Shown here one piece after another: positions 16,995-24,265 of a stretch of 36,149 bases of DNA. A program made the position numbers and the translations under genes. Source of the stretch: Plectonema radiosum NIES-515. Lineage in GTDB: Bacteria; Cyanobacteriota; Cyanobacteriia; Cyanobacteriales; Nostocaceae. Position 1 is the first letter of the stretch; every line of letters begins with the position of its first letter. The stretch is taken from the NCBI RefSeq assembly GCF_025753815.1, contig NZ_JAOWRF010000317.1:1-36149 (forward strand), in the 5' to 3' direction. The notes beneath the pieces were generated by a model, which was not told the DNA's origin, made no database searches, and saw only the letters and a list, made by a program, of their open reading frames with translations.

Positions 16995-17139
16995 GGATAC
17001 CGTTGGCAAATGGTAGGTCTGACCCCTCATTTTACCAGAAAACCTCGTAGAGACGTTCCGCCGGAACGTCTCTACAATCGTGTAGAATTACGAAAAATCT
17101 TATATAAACAGTAATACCCCTGATTCGCCAACGGTATCC
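16995..17139. mobile_element. MITE-like element with 13-bp perfect inverted ends
   Basis: GGATACCGTTGGC (16995-17007) and GCCAACGGTATCC (17127-17139) are perfect inverted repeats, 145 bp end to end. The core holds the perfect 29-bp GTAGAGACG palindrome (17047-17075). No open frame is present. The architecture is the same as at 15564-15657, with different ends. Confidence 0.6.
17047..17075. repeat. Perfect 14-bp-stem palindrome, GTAGAGACGTTCCG arm
   Basis: It reads GTAGAGACGTTCCG, one unpaired C, then the exact complement. An identical copy is at 24994-25022. Confidence 0.9.
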
Positions 17140-17163
17140 TTTAATAAGTCGGGGATCTTGTAT

Positions 17164-17197
17164 GCGATCGCGAAGCGACTCATGAAGGAGTGCGACC
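17164..17197. repeat. HIP1-containing interspersed repeat
   Basis: The sequence is GCGATCGCGAAGCGACTC followed by ATGAAGGAGTGCGACC, with partial inverted symmetry (GCGACTC and GAGTGCG). It lies close to the presumed left end of the second IS607 element. Confidence 0.5.
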
Positions 17198-17249
17198 TAG
17201 GACATTAATATACTGAACTTTCCGGAACTTTTCTCGTTAATGCTGTCTC

Positions 17250-17858
17250 ATGGAATATGTTCAGCGTTATTCAGATGTGTATAAAACACCGAGCGAGGCA
17301 GCTTCTCATTTTGGGGTTTGCCTCCACACTTTAAGACGCTGGGAAAAAGCGGGATTAATCAAAGCATTAAGGACACCATCCGGGCAAAGAAGATATGACC
17401 TCACGAGCTATCAAGGTATACAGTCAACGGGAAGAAAACGGGCAACTATCACTTATGCCCGCGTTTCAAGCCGTGGGCAAAAAGCAGACCTTGATAGACA
17501 GGTTAGTGTCCTTAAATCCCTGTACCCAGATTCAGAGCTTATCACCGATGTTGGATCGGGACTCAACTTCAAAAGACCGGGACTTAGAACCCTTCTGGGA
17601 CGAGTCCGTCAAGGCGATGTCGGACTTGTTGTGGTTGCCCACAAAGATAGACTTGCCCGGTTTGGGTTTGACCTCATCCAGTGGTTATGCGAGCAAGACA
17701 ACACAAAACTCGTGGTTCTCAACCAAGACAACCTTTCCCCAGAGCGAGAAATGGTTGAGGACATCCTTGCCGTTATCCACGTCTTTTCTTGCCGATTGTA
17801 CGGACTTAGAAAATACAAAACTGCAATCAAGGAAGATAAAGATTTACCCGGAAACTGA
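17250..17858 (+). CDS. tnpA: IS607-type serine recombinase TnpA
   Basis: The protein has 202 residues, full length for the family. The N-terminal MerR-like helix-turn-helix is seen in KTPSEAASHFGVCLHTLRRW and the wing in SGQRRYD. The resolvase catalytic domain follows: TYARVSSRGQKADLDRQV with the nucleophile S73, then VGSGLNFKRPGL and HKDRLARFGFDL. IS607 recombinases use little target specificity and, unlike resolvases, have the DNA-binding domain at the N-terminus. All key residues are intact. Its end overlaps the start region of tnpB. Confidence 0.95.
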   Translation: MEYVQRYSDVYKTPSEAASHFGVCLHTLRRWEKAGLIKALRTPSGQRRYDLTSYQGIQSTGRKRATITYARVSSRGQKADLDRQVSVLKSLYPDSELITDVGSGLNFKRPGLRTLLGRVRQGDVGLVVVAHKDRLARFGFDLIQWLCEQDNTKLVVLNQDNLSPEREMVEDILAVIHVFSCRLYGLRKYKTAIKEDKDLPGN

Positions 17859-18960
17859 ATTGCATAAAACTTGGAAAAAATGGCTAGCAGCGTGTCGATA
17901 TTGCTACAACCAAGCAATACAAATGCAGCGCAATTCTCAAACCAAGATTGGTAAATTAAAATTGCGAAATCAAGTTATGCAATTAGATTTACCTGCTTGG
18001 GTGAAAGAAGTGCCATGCCACATCAAGCAGAATGCAATATTCGATGCCCATCAAGCTTATTCTGCTAGCCGTAGCGCCAAGTTTCGCAGTGTCCGCGACC
18101 CTAACCAAACTATTAAATTCAATAATTCCAATTTTGCCAAAGGAAAGTGGTATTGCAACATTACAAAAAAACTCAATTTTGAGTGTAGTGAACCAATCCC
18201 TCGCTTATGTGAGTATGGAACCCAACTAGTTTATCGTCATGGCTCGTGGTTTGCGATTTTCCCCGAACCTGTACAAATTAACGATTCTGAGTCAAGCAAA
18301 CTAATAGCTTTAGACCCTGGAGTTAGAAGTTTCTTGACGGGATACGACGGCGTAATGGTAATAGAAATTGGAGGCAATGACATGGGTAGAATAACCCGTT
18401 TGTGCCAACATTTAGACAAACTAATTAGTCGTTCTAGCAAGGTCAGTTCTAAACGTCGTAGGTCGATGCGACGTGCTGCAAATAAATTGCGGGATAGAAT
18501 ACAAAACCTTGTTAATGAAGTCCACAACAAGACAGCATATTATTTAACTAACAATTACCGCGTCATTTTCCTTCCTTATTTCGAGTCTTCCCAAATGGTT
18601 GCCAAATCTGGAAGAAAGATTCGGTCAAAAACTGTTAGAAGCATGTTGACTTGGGCGCATTATCGATTCAAACAAACCTTAAAACATCAAGCATCAAAGC
18701 GTGGTTGCGTGGTGATTGATGTTAGCGAAGCCCATACTTCTAAAACCTGTGGGGTATGTGGTCATCGTCATGCAAAACTAGGTGGGAATAAAGTTCACAA
18801 ATGTCCGAATTGTAGGGCAGAAACACCTCGTGATGCAAACGGCGCACGTAATATCATGTTACGTGCTTTGAGGGATACCTCCTTTACTGTAAGCCTTGAT
18901 AGTATTGCTATCGTTTCATTTCGAGCATTGGACAACAATGCTCAACAATGTTCAGCGTAA
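17755..18960 (+). CDS. tnpB: TnpB, RNA-guided RuvC-type nuclease (start uncertain)
   Basis: The frame is open from 17395, but that part lies within tnpA in another frame and is not TnpB-like. Family homology begins at SRKIKIYPETELHKTWKKWL (from about 17827), so a non-ATG start is needed: TTG 17755, TTG 17767 or CTG 17821. Catalytic motifs are present: the Asp in IALDPGVRSFLTG, the Glu in IFLPYFESSQM and the Asp in TPRDANGARNIM. Zinc-ribbon cysteines are in CGVCGHRH and CPNCRAE. It belongs to a different TnpB subgroup from the protein at 278-1354. The last 30 or so codons probably double as the omega-RNA region. Confidence 0.88.
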   Translation: MRTSLPLSTSFLADCTDLENTKLQSRKIKIYPETELHKTWKKWLAACRYCYNQAIQMQRNSQTKIGKLKLRNQVMQLDLPAWVKEVPCHIKQNAIFDAHQAYSASRSAKFRSVRDPNQTIKFNNSNFAKGKWYCNITKKLNFECSEPIPRLCEYGTQLVYRHGSWFAIFPEPVQINDSESSKLIALDPGVRSFLTGYDGVMVIEIGGNDMGRITRLCQHLDKLISRSSKVSSKRRRSMRRAANKLRDRIQNLVNEVHNKTAYYLTNNYRVIFLPYFESSQMVAKSGRKIRSKTVRSMLTWAHYRFKQTLKHQASKRGCVVIDVSEAHTSKTCGVCGHRHAKLGGNKVHKCPNCRAETPRDANGARNIMLRALRDTSFTVSLDSIAIVSFRALDNNAQQCSA

Positions 18961-18990
18961 AAGTATCAGTATCGCCCTTTTTCTGCTTTA
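18860..18990 (+). ncRNA. Probable omega-RNA region of the second TnpB
   Basis: By analogy with characterised IS605/IS607 elements, the RNA would cover the end of tnpB and the element right end. Local hairpin potential is seen in GATAGTATTGCTATC (18900-18914) and AGCATTGGACAACAATGCT (18924-18942). The boundaries are inferred. Confidence 0.35.
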
Positions 18991-19395
18991 GTTTAATTCG
19001 CTTGCGTCAGGTGAAGGAGAAGGAATTCTTGCCAAAACTCCTTTTTTCAGTGGTTCGGGTCTTTCTGCCCAAGGCAACAATCCCTCAGTATGATTATAAT
19101 ACTTACTGGCACACTCCAAAACATTCGCAATTTCTGAAGTTGATAAATCTGGCGAGATATCACCAAATAAATAAGTGTATTTGCCGTTTGCTACAAAAGA
19201 AATAGCACATGCGCGATTGCAAGCACTCATGCATTCTACAGGCTGAATGGGAAATTCTTGCTGCAATTCCCAGTCTTGGTGCAGTTCTTGCAATTGCTTG
19301 AATAGTTTATCACCACCACTTTCCCCTACTCGCTTTCCATCTTTCCAGACACTTGAGCAAGTAGTACAAATAAACATAGCATGTTGAGTTTTCAT
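18988..19395 (-). CDS. DUF1636 family protein (thioredoxin-fold, ferredoxin-like)
   Basis: The protein has 135 residues. Cysteines C10 and C13 (FICTTCSSVW) and C55, C59 and C63 (VECMSACNRAC) form the pattern of the family, which resembles thioredoxin-like 2Fe-2S ferredoxins. The family end, LLPWAERPEPLKKGVLARIP, is intact. Its biochemical role is not established; in many genomes it lies near metal or cobalamin genes, but not here. Its 3' end lies 27 bp from the tnpB stop of the second IS607 element, so the last residues after LARIP (SPSPDASELN) may have been altered by the insertion. Confidence 0.82.
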   Translation of the reverse strand: MKTQHAMFICTTCSSVWKDGKRVGESGGDKLFKQLQELHQDWELQQEFPIQPVECMSACNRACAISFVANGKYTYLFGDISPDLSTSEIANVLECASKYYNHTEGLLPWAERPEPLKKGVLARIPSPSPDASELN

Positions 19396-19500
19396 AGAAA
19401 TATACTAATGTATTGCGAGACGCAAATTTTTGTTAACATTCAGATTTGGTAGAGTATTTCATTAATGCGATCGCTTTCTTAAATTTGCCAATACCCTGCA

Positions 19501-19790
19501 ATGCGATTGTATCGGGTCACAATGCGATTGTATCGAGTCACAATGCGATTGTATCGGGTCACAATGCGATTGTATCGGGTCACAATGCGATTGTATCGGG
19601 TCACAATGCGATTGTATCGGGTGACAATGCGATTGTATCGGGTCACAATGCGATTGTATCGGGTGACAATGCGATTGTATCGGGTGACAATGCGATTGTA
19701 TCGGGTCACAATGCGATTGTATCGGGTGACAATGCGATCGCATCGGGTGACAATGCGATCGCATCGGGTGACAATGCGATCGCATCCCCC
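19501..19790. repeat. 21-bp minisatellite built on a HIP1-like core, 14 units
   Basis: Units start with ATGCGAT at 19501, 19522, 19543 and then every 21 bp up to 19774. The first eleven read ATGCGATTGTATCGGGT, the last three ATGCGATCGCATCGGGT with a HIP1 octamer (TGCGATCGCA). Units are joined by CACA or GACA. Each early unit contains the palindrome ACAATGCGATTGT. Because 21 is a multiple of three, open frames run through on both strands; I do not regard them as genes. Confidence 0.93.
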
Positions 19791-19825
19791 TGCATTTAAA
19801 AACGCGCTTGTTTTTACACAAAACT

Positions 19826-20434
19826 TTACTTTGCAGCAGTCTGTTGGAGATAACCAGCTGCAACACAGTCGTCAATTAGTTGCTGAATAAAGAACCAAAG
19901 TTCAGGTGCCCCTGTTTCTACCGGTGCGATGCGTTTCATTACTTTATCGCGTGTAATGCCATGAATGCGCCAAGTACCACCTTGAGTTTGTTGATTGTGA
20001 AGCAAGGGTTGTATGCGGTCTAAAGCTGCGGCAAACTTAGCTGTAGGGGTTTTTCGTGCTTCAAACTCTTCCCAAAGCGATCGCATTTCTTCTCCCTGCT
20101 CGACTGGCAAAAGTCCAAATAACCGCAATGCTGCTTGAGTTTCCTTTGCTGCCTTATCTTCGTTTGCTTGCACATCGTAGCAGAAAGTGTCACCCGCATC
20201 AATCTCTACTAAGTCGTGAATCAGCAGCATTTTCAACGCACGCAACTGATCGACTCCTGACGGTGCATATTCTGCTAATACTATTGCCATCAGCGCCAAA
20301 TGCCAAGAGTGTTCTGCACTATTTTCCCTGCGTGAACCGTCAGTTAAGAGCGTTTGACGCAAAATCAACTTGAGCTTGTCGATTTCGATGATGAATTGAA
20401 TTTGTTGAGTCAGTCGGTTAGTTTGCACTTCCAT
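19826..20434 (-). CDS. HD-domain hydrolase, HDDC2/YfbR-like 5'-deoxynucleotidase
   Basis: The protein has 202 residues, normal length. The metal ligands are seen in SRRENSAEHSWHLALMA (HD His) and LLIHDLVEIDAGD (His-Asp pair), followed by FAAALDRIQPLLHN, which contains the conserved Asp. The family hydrolyses deoxynucleoside 5'-monophosphates with divalent metals and helps to balance nucleotide pools. The gene stands alone, with the minisatellite beyond its 3' end and a divergent regulator gene upstream. Confidence 0.9.
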   Translation of the reverse strand: MEVQTNRLTQQIQFIIEIDKLKLILRQTLLTDGSRRENSAEHSWHLALMAIVLAEYAPSGVDQLRALKMLLIHDLVEIDAGDTFCYDVQANEDKAAKETQAALRLFGLLPVEQGEEMRSLWEEFEARKTPTAKFAAALDRIQPLLHNQQTQGGTWRIHGITRDKVMKRIAPVETGAPELWFFIQQLIDDCVAAGYLQQTAAK

Positions 20435-20482
20435 ATGAAGGGAATTAGCGGGACTTAAACATTCTCTCTCCTGAATGCTGAG

Positions 20483-20511
20483 TTTTCAAACTTACCAAAA
20501 TTGTCTATAAT
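20483..20511 (+). promoter_or_regulatory. Likely sigma70-type promoter of the XRE gene
   Basis: TTTTCA at 20483-20488 and TATAAT at 20506-20511 are 17 bp apart. The predicted start of transcription coincides with the inverted repeat at 20518-20533. Confidence 0.5.
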
Positions 20512-20517
20512 TATTGT

Positions 20518-20533
20518 ATGTCAAATATGACAT
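20518..20533. promoter_or_regulatory. Possible operator: TGTCA-AATA-TGACA inverted repeat
   Basis: ATGTCAAATATGACAT is a near-palindrome placed at the predicted transcription start. This is the usual position for autoregulation by an XRE-type repressor. The assignment is by position only. Confidence 0.45.
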
Positions 20534-20582
20534 ATTAACAGTTTAAAGGAAACTTAATTTATTTCTTGATTGAGGCTTGACT

Positions 20583-20867
20583 ATGGATGCAGAGAAGCGT
20601 AAACGACTAGAAGCAGCGGGTTTTTGTGTTGGAGATGCAACGGACTTTTTGGAACTTTTGCCTGAAGAAGTAGCTTTTGTGGAAATGAAGCTGTCTTTGA
20701 GTAGATATTTGAAGGAACTTCGCATCAAAAATAAGCTTTCTCAGGAACATTTGGCTAAGAAAATCAACTCCAGTCAGTCGCGGGTTGCAAAGATGGAAGC
20801 CGGGGATGCGTCGGTTTCGGTGGATTTGATACTTCGGACAATGTTCGCGGTTGGTGCTACTCTTTGA
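20583..20867 (+). CDS. XRE-family HTH regulator, antitoxin-like, orphan
   Basis: The protein has 94 residues from ATG 20583. The C-terminal half holds a standard Cro/C1 helix-turn-helix: LKELRIKNKLSQEHLAKKI, then SSQSRVAKMEAGDASVSVDLILR. The N-terminal half, with EAAGFCVGDATDFLELLPEE, is typical of HigA-like antitoxins and related solo regulators. No toxin gene (HigB/RelE type) lies on either side: upstream is the divergent HD hydrolase and downstream the convergent protease gene. The promoter carries an inverted repeat that fits self-repression. Confidence 0.88.
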   Translation: MDAEKRKRLEAAGFCVGDATDFLELLPEEVAFVEMKLSLSRYLKELRIKNKLSQEHLAKKINSSQSRVAKMEAGDASVSVDLILRTMFAVGATL

Positions 20868-20930
20868 AGATGTGGCAAGAGCGATCGCTTCTTCAAAGAG
20901 CAAGCAGTAAGCATTGCCTAATGCATCAAT

Positions 20931-21374
20931 TTATAGGACAGTAAGATAGGTTTCCTTACCTTCCATTGGTAAAAGCCTCAATCGCTGATTTTTCAAATCA
21001 GGTTCTAAGCCTAAATCCTCAAAGGGAATTAATCCTAACAAAGGGTCTGTACCTGCTGGCAATTCGATACAATTAAAAGTGCCTTCTCGACCCTCAACAC
21101 AAAGGCTCAATTCTCTAAAGATACGAACTTTTTGTACTCCCACCGCAATTTTTACGTCTACTTCTCCTTGAAGAACTAGTCCTAATTGATTAATGATGTC
21201 TTCAGGTAAGCAAAGTCGAGTAGCACCAGTATCAACTAAGACATTTTTTAAATTAATTGAACGGATTTGATCGGCTGTGATGAATCCTCTTTCTGCCAGA
21301 ATTTGATCGATGCGGTTAGTGATGATAATTGTGGTCGTAACTTTGCCCATTCTTTTGTCAGTTATGGTTGCCAT
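20931..21374 (-). CDS. Retropepsin-like aspartic protease family protein
   Basis: The protein has 147 residues. The catalytic triplet is D48-T-G in KNVLVDTGATRLCLPEDI, followed by the flap-like part and the GTDPLLGLIPFEDLGLEPD motif, typical of the gag-asp/clan AA proteins often found in cyanobacteria. Only one DTG is present, so the active form would be a dimer. The biological substrate is unknown. A second ATG at 21350 could also serve as start. It is not closely linked to other genes; the site-2 protease gene upstream on the same strand is 78 bp away. Confidence 0.82.
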   Translation of the reverse strand: MATITDKRMGKVTTTIIITNRIDQILAERGFITADQIRSINLKNVLVDTGATRLCLPEDIINQLGLVLQGEVDVKIAVGVQKVRIFRELSLCVEGREGTFNCIELPAGTDPLLGLIPFEDLGLEPDLKNQRLRLLPMEGKETYLTVL

Positions 21375-21452
21375 AATTCCTTTTTCAAAATTATGTTGTC
21401 GGGTACGTGATTATGAGAGCTATTAATTCCATTTACCTATTCTAAAATTGAT

Positions 21453-22649
21453 TTAGTCTGTGGTTGATTTAGCGATCGCTCCCAACTGTAACCCCGGTGG
21501 AAAACTTCCTTCTTCTTTCACTCGCTTAATATCAGCATCGCTAAACCGCAAATTCAACTTTTGTCCTATCAGCCTCAAAATGTCACCTCTGTCAATTACA
21601 CCAGCGACAGCATCTGCTGGAGAAAGCACGGTAATATAAGATAGCTGTTCGTTTTCCAGCTTGTTGATTACTTGCGCTAAATTCGTAGACTCTGCAACAG
21701 TTGGTATTTCTGTCAAGGGATGCACAATACTTTGCACTCGTTTAGTTTCCCATTCGCTTCTTTCACAAGAGCGCAAATCGTCAATTGAAATCATCCCTTG
21801 ATAACGTCCATCAGCCGCAGCAAAATAAATCTGTGGTGCGGTGCTTTCTAATAAGTATAAATCGGCAAAAGAACGCAAAGTTTGATTCGCATCGACTACG
21901 CGAAACTCGCTAGTCATCGCTTCGCTGCAAGTAAGTTTCAGCAAGCTTTCTTGCAATGTAGTCACACTATCATAGTTTTTGGCGTTGCGGACACCAAACC
22001 AACCTAATAAAGCAATCCACAACCCAGTCGCTAATTCTCTGGTAAAGAAATCTACAGCAAATCCTAAGGCGATCGCACTATAACCCAAAATTTGCCCCGC
22101 ACGGGAAGCCCAGTGTACAGCTTGATAGCGGTTTCCTGTTACTTTCCACAGTGCTGCTTTTAAGACCTGTCCTCCATCTAGGGGTAAGCCAGGAATTAAG
22201 TTAAATAGCGCCAAAACTAAGTTAATTCGCGCTAAATCTCCCACCATTACACTCGCTGGGCTGGTGTCAGGCAACACATAAGCCATAACACGCAGCAGAA
22301 AAAACAGCATCACACTAACCACCGGACCTGCGATCGCGACTTGAAATGCTTTTCCTGGAGTTTTGGATTCTTCCTCTATAGCAGCAATGCCACCAAAAAG
22401 AAACAGGGTAATCGAGTTAACTTTAATACCTTGTGATTGAGCAACTAAGCTATGACCAAGTTCGTGCAACAAGACAGAACCAAATAGCAACAGTGCCATC
22501 ACCGCTCCAGAACTCCAAGCTAGCACGGGTCCCCATTCTAGGTAAGCTACCCCAAAATTGAGAGTTGCCAGCCCGACAATCAAAAACCATAAAGGATCTA
22601 AAAATAGCGGAATTCCAAACAAAGACCCGACTTTCCAACTTTTTTGCAT
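21453..22649 (-). CDS. Site-2 protease family (M50) with C-terminal CBS domains
   Basis: The protein has 398 residues. The zinc-binding motif H62-E-L-G-H66 lies in the second membrane segment, and the third ligand D158 is in NLIPGLPLDGG. About six membrane segments cover residues 1-220. The C-terminal part (about 235-385) carries a pair of CBS domains (EAMTSEFRVVDANQTLRSF and VHPLTEIPTVAESTNLAQV), which may bind adenine nucleotides and adjust the activity. Relatives release membrane-bound regulators such as anti-sigma factors by cutting within the membrane. The substrate is not known here. Confidence 0.92.
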   Translation of the reverse strand: MQKSWKVGSLFGIPLFLDPLWFLIVGLATLNFGVAYLEWGPVLAWSSGAVMALLLFGSVLLHELGHSLVAQSQGIKVNSITLFLFGGIAAIEEESKTPGKAFQVAIAGPVVSVMLFFLLRVMAYVLPDTSPASVMVGDLARINLVLALFNLIPGLPLDGGQVLKAALWKVTGNRYQAVHWASRAGQILGYSAIALGFAVDFFTRELATGLWIALLGWFGVRNAKNYDSVTTLQESLLKLTCSEAMTSEFRVVDANQTLRSFADLYLLESTAPQIYFAAADGRYQGMISIDDLRSCERSEWETKRVQSIVHPLTEIPTVAESTNLAQVINKLENEQLSYITVLSPADAVAGVIDRGDILRLIGQKLNLRFSDADIKRVKEEGSFPPGLQLGAIAKSTTD

Positions 22650-22754
22650 TACATCACCAAAAGAATTAAATATTTCAGTATTTGCGACATTTGAGTTTTA
22701 AGTTATTTATTCTACAAAATATTAATTTTTACCGCTTCACCAACGCCGAAGAAA

Positions 22755-22859
22755 CTATACGCTTCTATTTCTAGAATAGACATTGACAATCACGGTAGGA
22801 TCAATTATACATAGGCGGCTTTCACCCCTGGTAAGACAGCACGAAATACGGTAATACAT
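22755..22859 (-). CDS. Candidate small protein of 34 residues
   Basis: ATG at 22859 is preceded on the minus strand by AGGAG with an 8-nt spacer, a strong ribosome-binding site. The frame reads MYYRISCCLTRGESRLCIID and ends at TAG 22755-22757. I do not recognise the sequence; it has two adjacent Cys and is basic. The support is only the binding site and open frame, so it may be chance. Confidence 0.2.
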   Translation of the reverse strand: MYYRISCCLTRGESRLCIIDPTVIVNVYSRNRSV

Positions 22860-22984
22860 ACCTGTTTCTCCTCTTCTTTTTCAGCCAGTCGTCCTTATAC
22901 CCAGGTTTATAAAGAAAAATCAAAATGTGTCTTTACAATAGACATCTTCAAATATTAATTATGCGTTGCCCGAACCCCTTGATT

Positions 22985-23010
22985 AGACGTTGCATGTGCT
23001 ACGTCTCTAC
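22985..23010. repeat. Degenerate GTAGAGACG palindrome
   Basis: AGACGTTGCATGTGCTACGT is followed by CTCTAC; the left outer arm is decayed and the right arm is complete. Confidence 0.55.
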
Positions 23011-23187
23011 ATCTTTTTTGGAGATGTCCAATGCGATCGTGCGTAACTTTTAAAGTAAAAATGCAAAAAGGTGACAGGCGATCGCCTTCCAGATTCCCTT
23101 GAAAGGTTCAAACACTTACTCCCCTAGAAAGGGTGACAACATAACACTTGTCCCCACTTTACGGCTCCCGTGAGAATTTTCTTGATA

Positions 23188-23213
23188 TAGAGACGTTACA
23201 TGTAACGTCTCTA
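23188..23213. repeat. Perfect 26-bp palindrome TAGAGACGTTACA / TGTAACGTCTCTA
   Basis: The outer stem is the same as in the other copies, while the inner stem TTACA/TGTAA differs and is fully compensated. It lies 13 bp after the psaK stop on the minus strand, so it could also act in 3' end formation. Confidence 0.9.
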
Positions 23214-23226
23214 CGTATGATAAAAC

Positions 23227-23481
23227 TTACAAACTACCGATATTCGTCAATCCTAAAACGATGCCAATGCCGACAATATGACCGAAACACATTGCTGCGA
23301 TAAATGCACCAATGCTAATGGGCAGTATAGGCAATTTGGGACCAACTAGGGGCTTTTCAATTTTGAAACTGAGTAAAAGTGCCACTAAACAACTGACGCT
23401 GATGATGATCGCTACGGTGGGATTCCACTCAGGTGTAGCGGGAACAGTCGTAGCAGCTGCAAGTAATATTGATGAAATCAA
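23227..23481 (-). CDS. psaK: Photosystem I reaction centre subunit PsaK (divergent form)
   Basis: The protein has 84 residues and two membrane helices. The N-terminus MISSILLAAATTVPATPEWN matches the known start of cyanobacterial PsaK, and the end has FGHIVGIGIVLGLTNIG, the family signature. The start must be TTG at 23481: no ATG or GTG fits, and GGAG lies 8 nt upstream. PsaK is a peripheral PSI subunit that helps to bind antenna and carotenoids and is involved in state transitions. The middle part (KIEKPLVGPKLPILPISIGAF) is unusual, so this may be a second, condition-specific copy like PsaK2 of other cyanobacteria. Confidence 0.88.
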   Translation of the reverse strand: MISSILLAAATTVPATPEWNPTVAIIISVSCLVALLLSFKIEKPLVGPKLPILPISIGAFIAAMCFGHIVGIGIVLGLTNIGSL

Positions 23482-23617
23482 GTTTGTATCTCCGTAAGAG
23501 AAAATTAATCTAAACCAGAAAGATTATAAAGTTAGAAAGGGAAAAAAAGAGAAAAACTGGGAATTGTTTGTATAAGTTAAAATTAATATAATTTTGTGAC
23601 AAATATTTTAATTTTTT

Positions 23618-24262
23618 ATGCGGGTTAAGATTTGCGGCATCACTCAAGCAGAACAAGGGAAAGCGATCGCAAGAGAAGGTGCAACAGCACTAGGATTTAT
23701 TTGTGTCCTATCTTCACCACGCTACGTCAGTGCAGCGCAAATTCGGGCAGTGGTGACACAACTACCCGAAAATATTGACAATATTGGTGTTTTTGCTAAC
23801 TCTACAGTTGACGAAATCGCCCAAACTGTTACCGATTCTGGCTTAACTGGTGTTCAACTCCACGGAGACGAATCAACCGAATTTTGCTACCAAGTGCGCC
23901 AATCACTACCGGACGTAGAAATTATTAAGGCTTTAAGAATACGCAGCTTAGAAGATTTTGACAAAGCTGCTACTTACACATTTGCCGTGAATACTTTGCT
24001 ACTTGATGCCTATGATCCCCAACAATTGGGCGGTACTGGTAAAACCTTAGATTGGAAGATGCTACAGCAATTTAGCCCTAGTTGCCCTTGGTTTTTAGCA
24101 GGGGGGCTAACCCCAGATAATATTGTCGAGGCTCTAAATCAAGTTAAACCCAGTGGTATAGACTTATCTAGCGGTGTAGAACGCGCTCCTGGTGATAAAG
24201 ATTTAGACAAGGTAGCGCAGTTGTTTGCGCGACTGCGAGGGAAAACACAATTGGATAGGTAA
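23618..24262 (+). CDS. trpF: Phosphoribosylanthranilate isomerase TrpF
   Basis: The protein has 214 residues, a complete (beta/alpha)8 barrel. The catalytic Cys is C6 in VKICGIT and the catalytic Asp is D130 in [21 protein letters not shown]; the phosphate-binding part is seen in [10 protein letters not shown] and [12 protein letters not shown]. It carries out the third step specific for tryptophan synthesis, an Amadori rearrangement of N-(5'-phosphoribosyl)anthranilate. As usual in cyanobacteria, it is not in a trp operon. It is divergent from psaK with 136 bp between the starts, so promoters of both are in that gap. Confidence 0.96.
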   Translation: MRVKICGITQAEQGKAIAREGATALGFICVLSSPRYVSAAQIRAVVTQLPENIDNIGVFANSTVDEIAQTVTDSGLTGVQLHGDESTEFCYQVRQSLPDVEIIKALRIRSLEDFDKAATYTFAVNTLLLDAYDPQQLGGTGKTLDWKMLQQFSPSCPWFLAGGLTPDNIVEALNQVKPSGIDLSSGVERAPGDKDLDKVAQLFARLRGKTQLDR

Positions 24263-24265
24263 TTT

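Larger units (their letters stand above)
17200..18985 (+). mobile_element. Second IS607-family element (tnpA-tnpB)
   Basis: A complete tnpA overlaps tnpB in another frame. The ends are estimated: the left end is between the repeat at 17197 and the tnpA start, and the right end must fall in or near the 27 bp between the tnpB stop and the stop of the convergent DUF1636 gene, unless it reaches into that gene. Confidence 0.75.
22650..23226. other. Long intergenic region with repeats and one small candidate gene
   Basis: It lies between the start of the site-2 protease gene and the 3' end of psaK. It contains a candidate 34-codon minus-strand gene (22755-22859), a degenerate palindrome at 22985-23010, HIP1 near 23079 and a perfect palindrome at 23188-23213. 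The rest shows no clear feature. Confidence 0.5.

Noticed and set aside
16868-17249. A gene between the acyltransferase and the second IS element
   Set aside because: The stretch is filled by the MITE-like element and repeats and has no open frame with a start signal.
17395-17754. N-terminal extension of the second TnpB from ATG 17395
   Set aside because: This part overlaps tnpA in another frame, while TnpB homology only begins near 17827.
19446-19890. Long open frames on both strands through the 21-bp repeat, giving AIVSGHN or MRLYRVT type proteins
   Set aside because: A 21-bp unit without stops keeps every frame open. No ribosome-binding site or non-repeat domain supports translation, and one frame overlaps the HDDC2 gene.
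21453-23481. A proteolysis operon of the retropepsin-like gene, site-2 protease and neighbours
   Set aside because: The genes have wide gaps with repeats, and psaK lies upstream on the same strand; no shared unit is evident.
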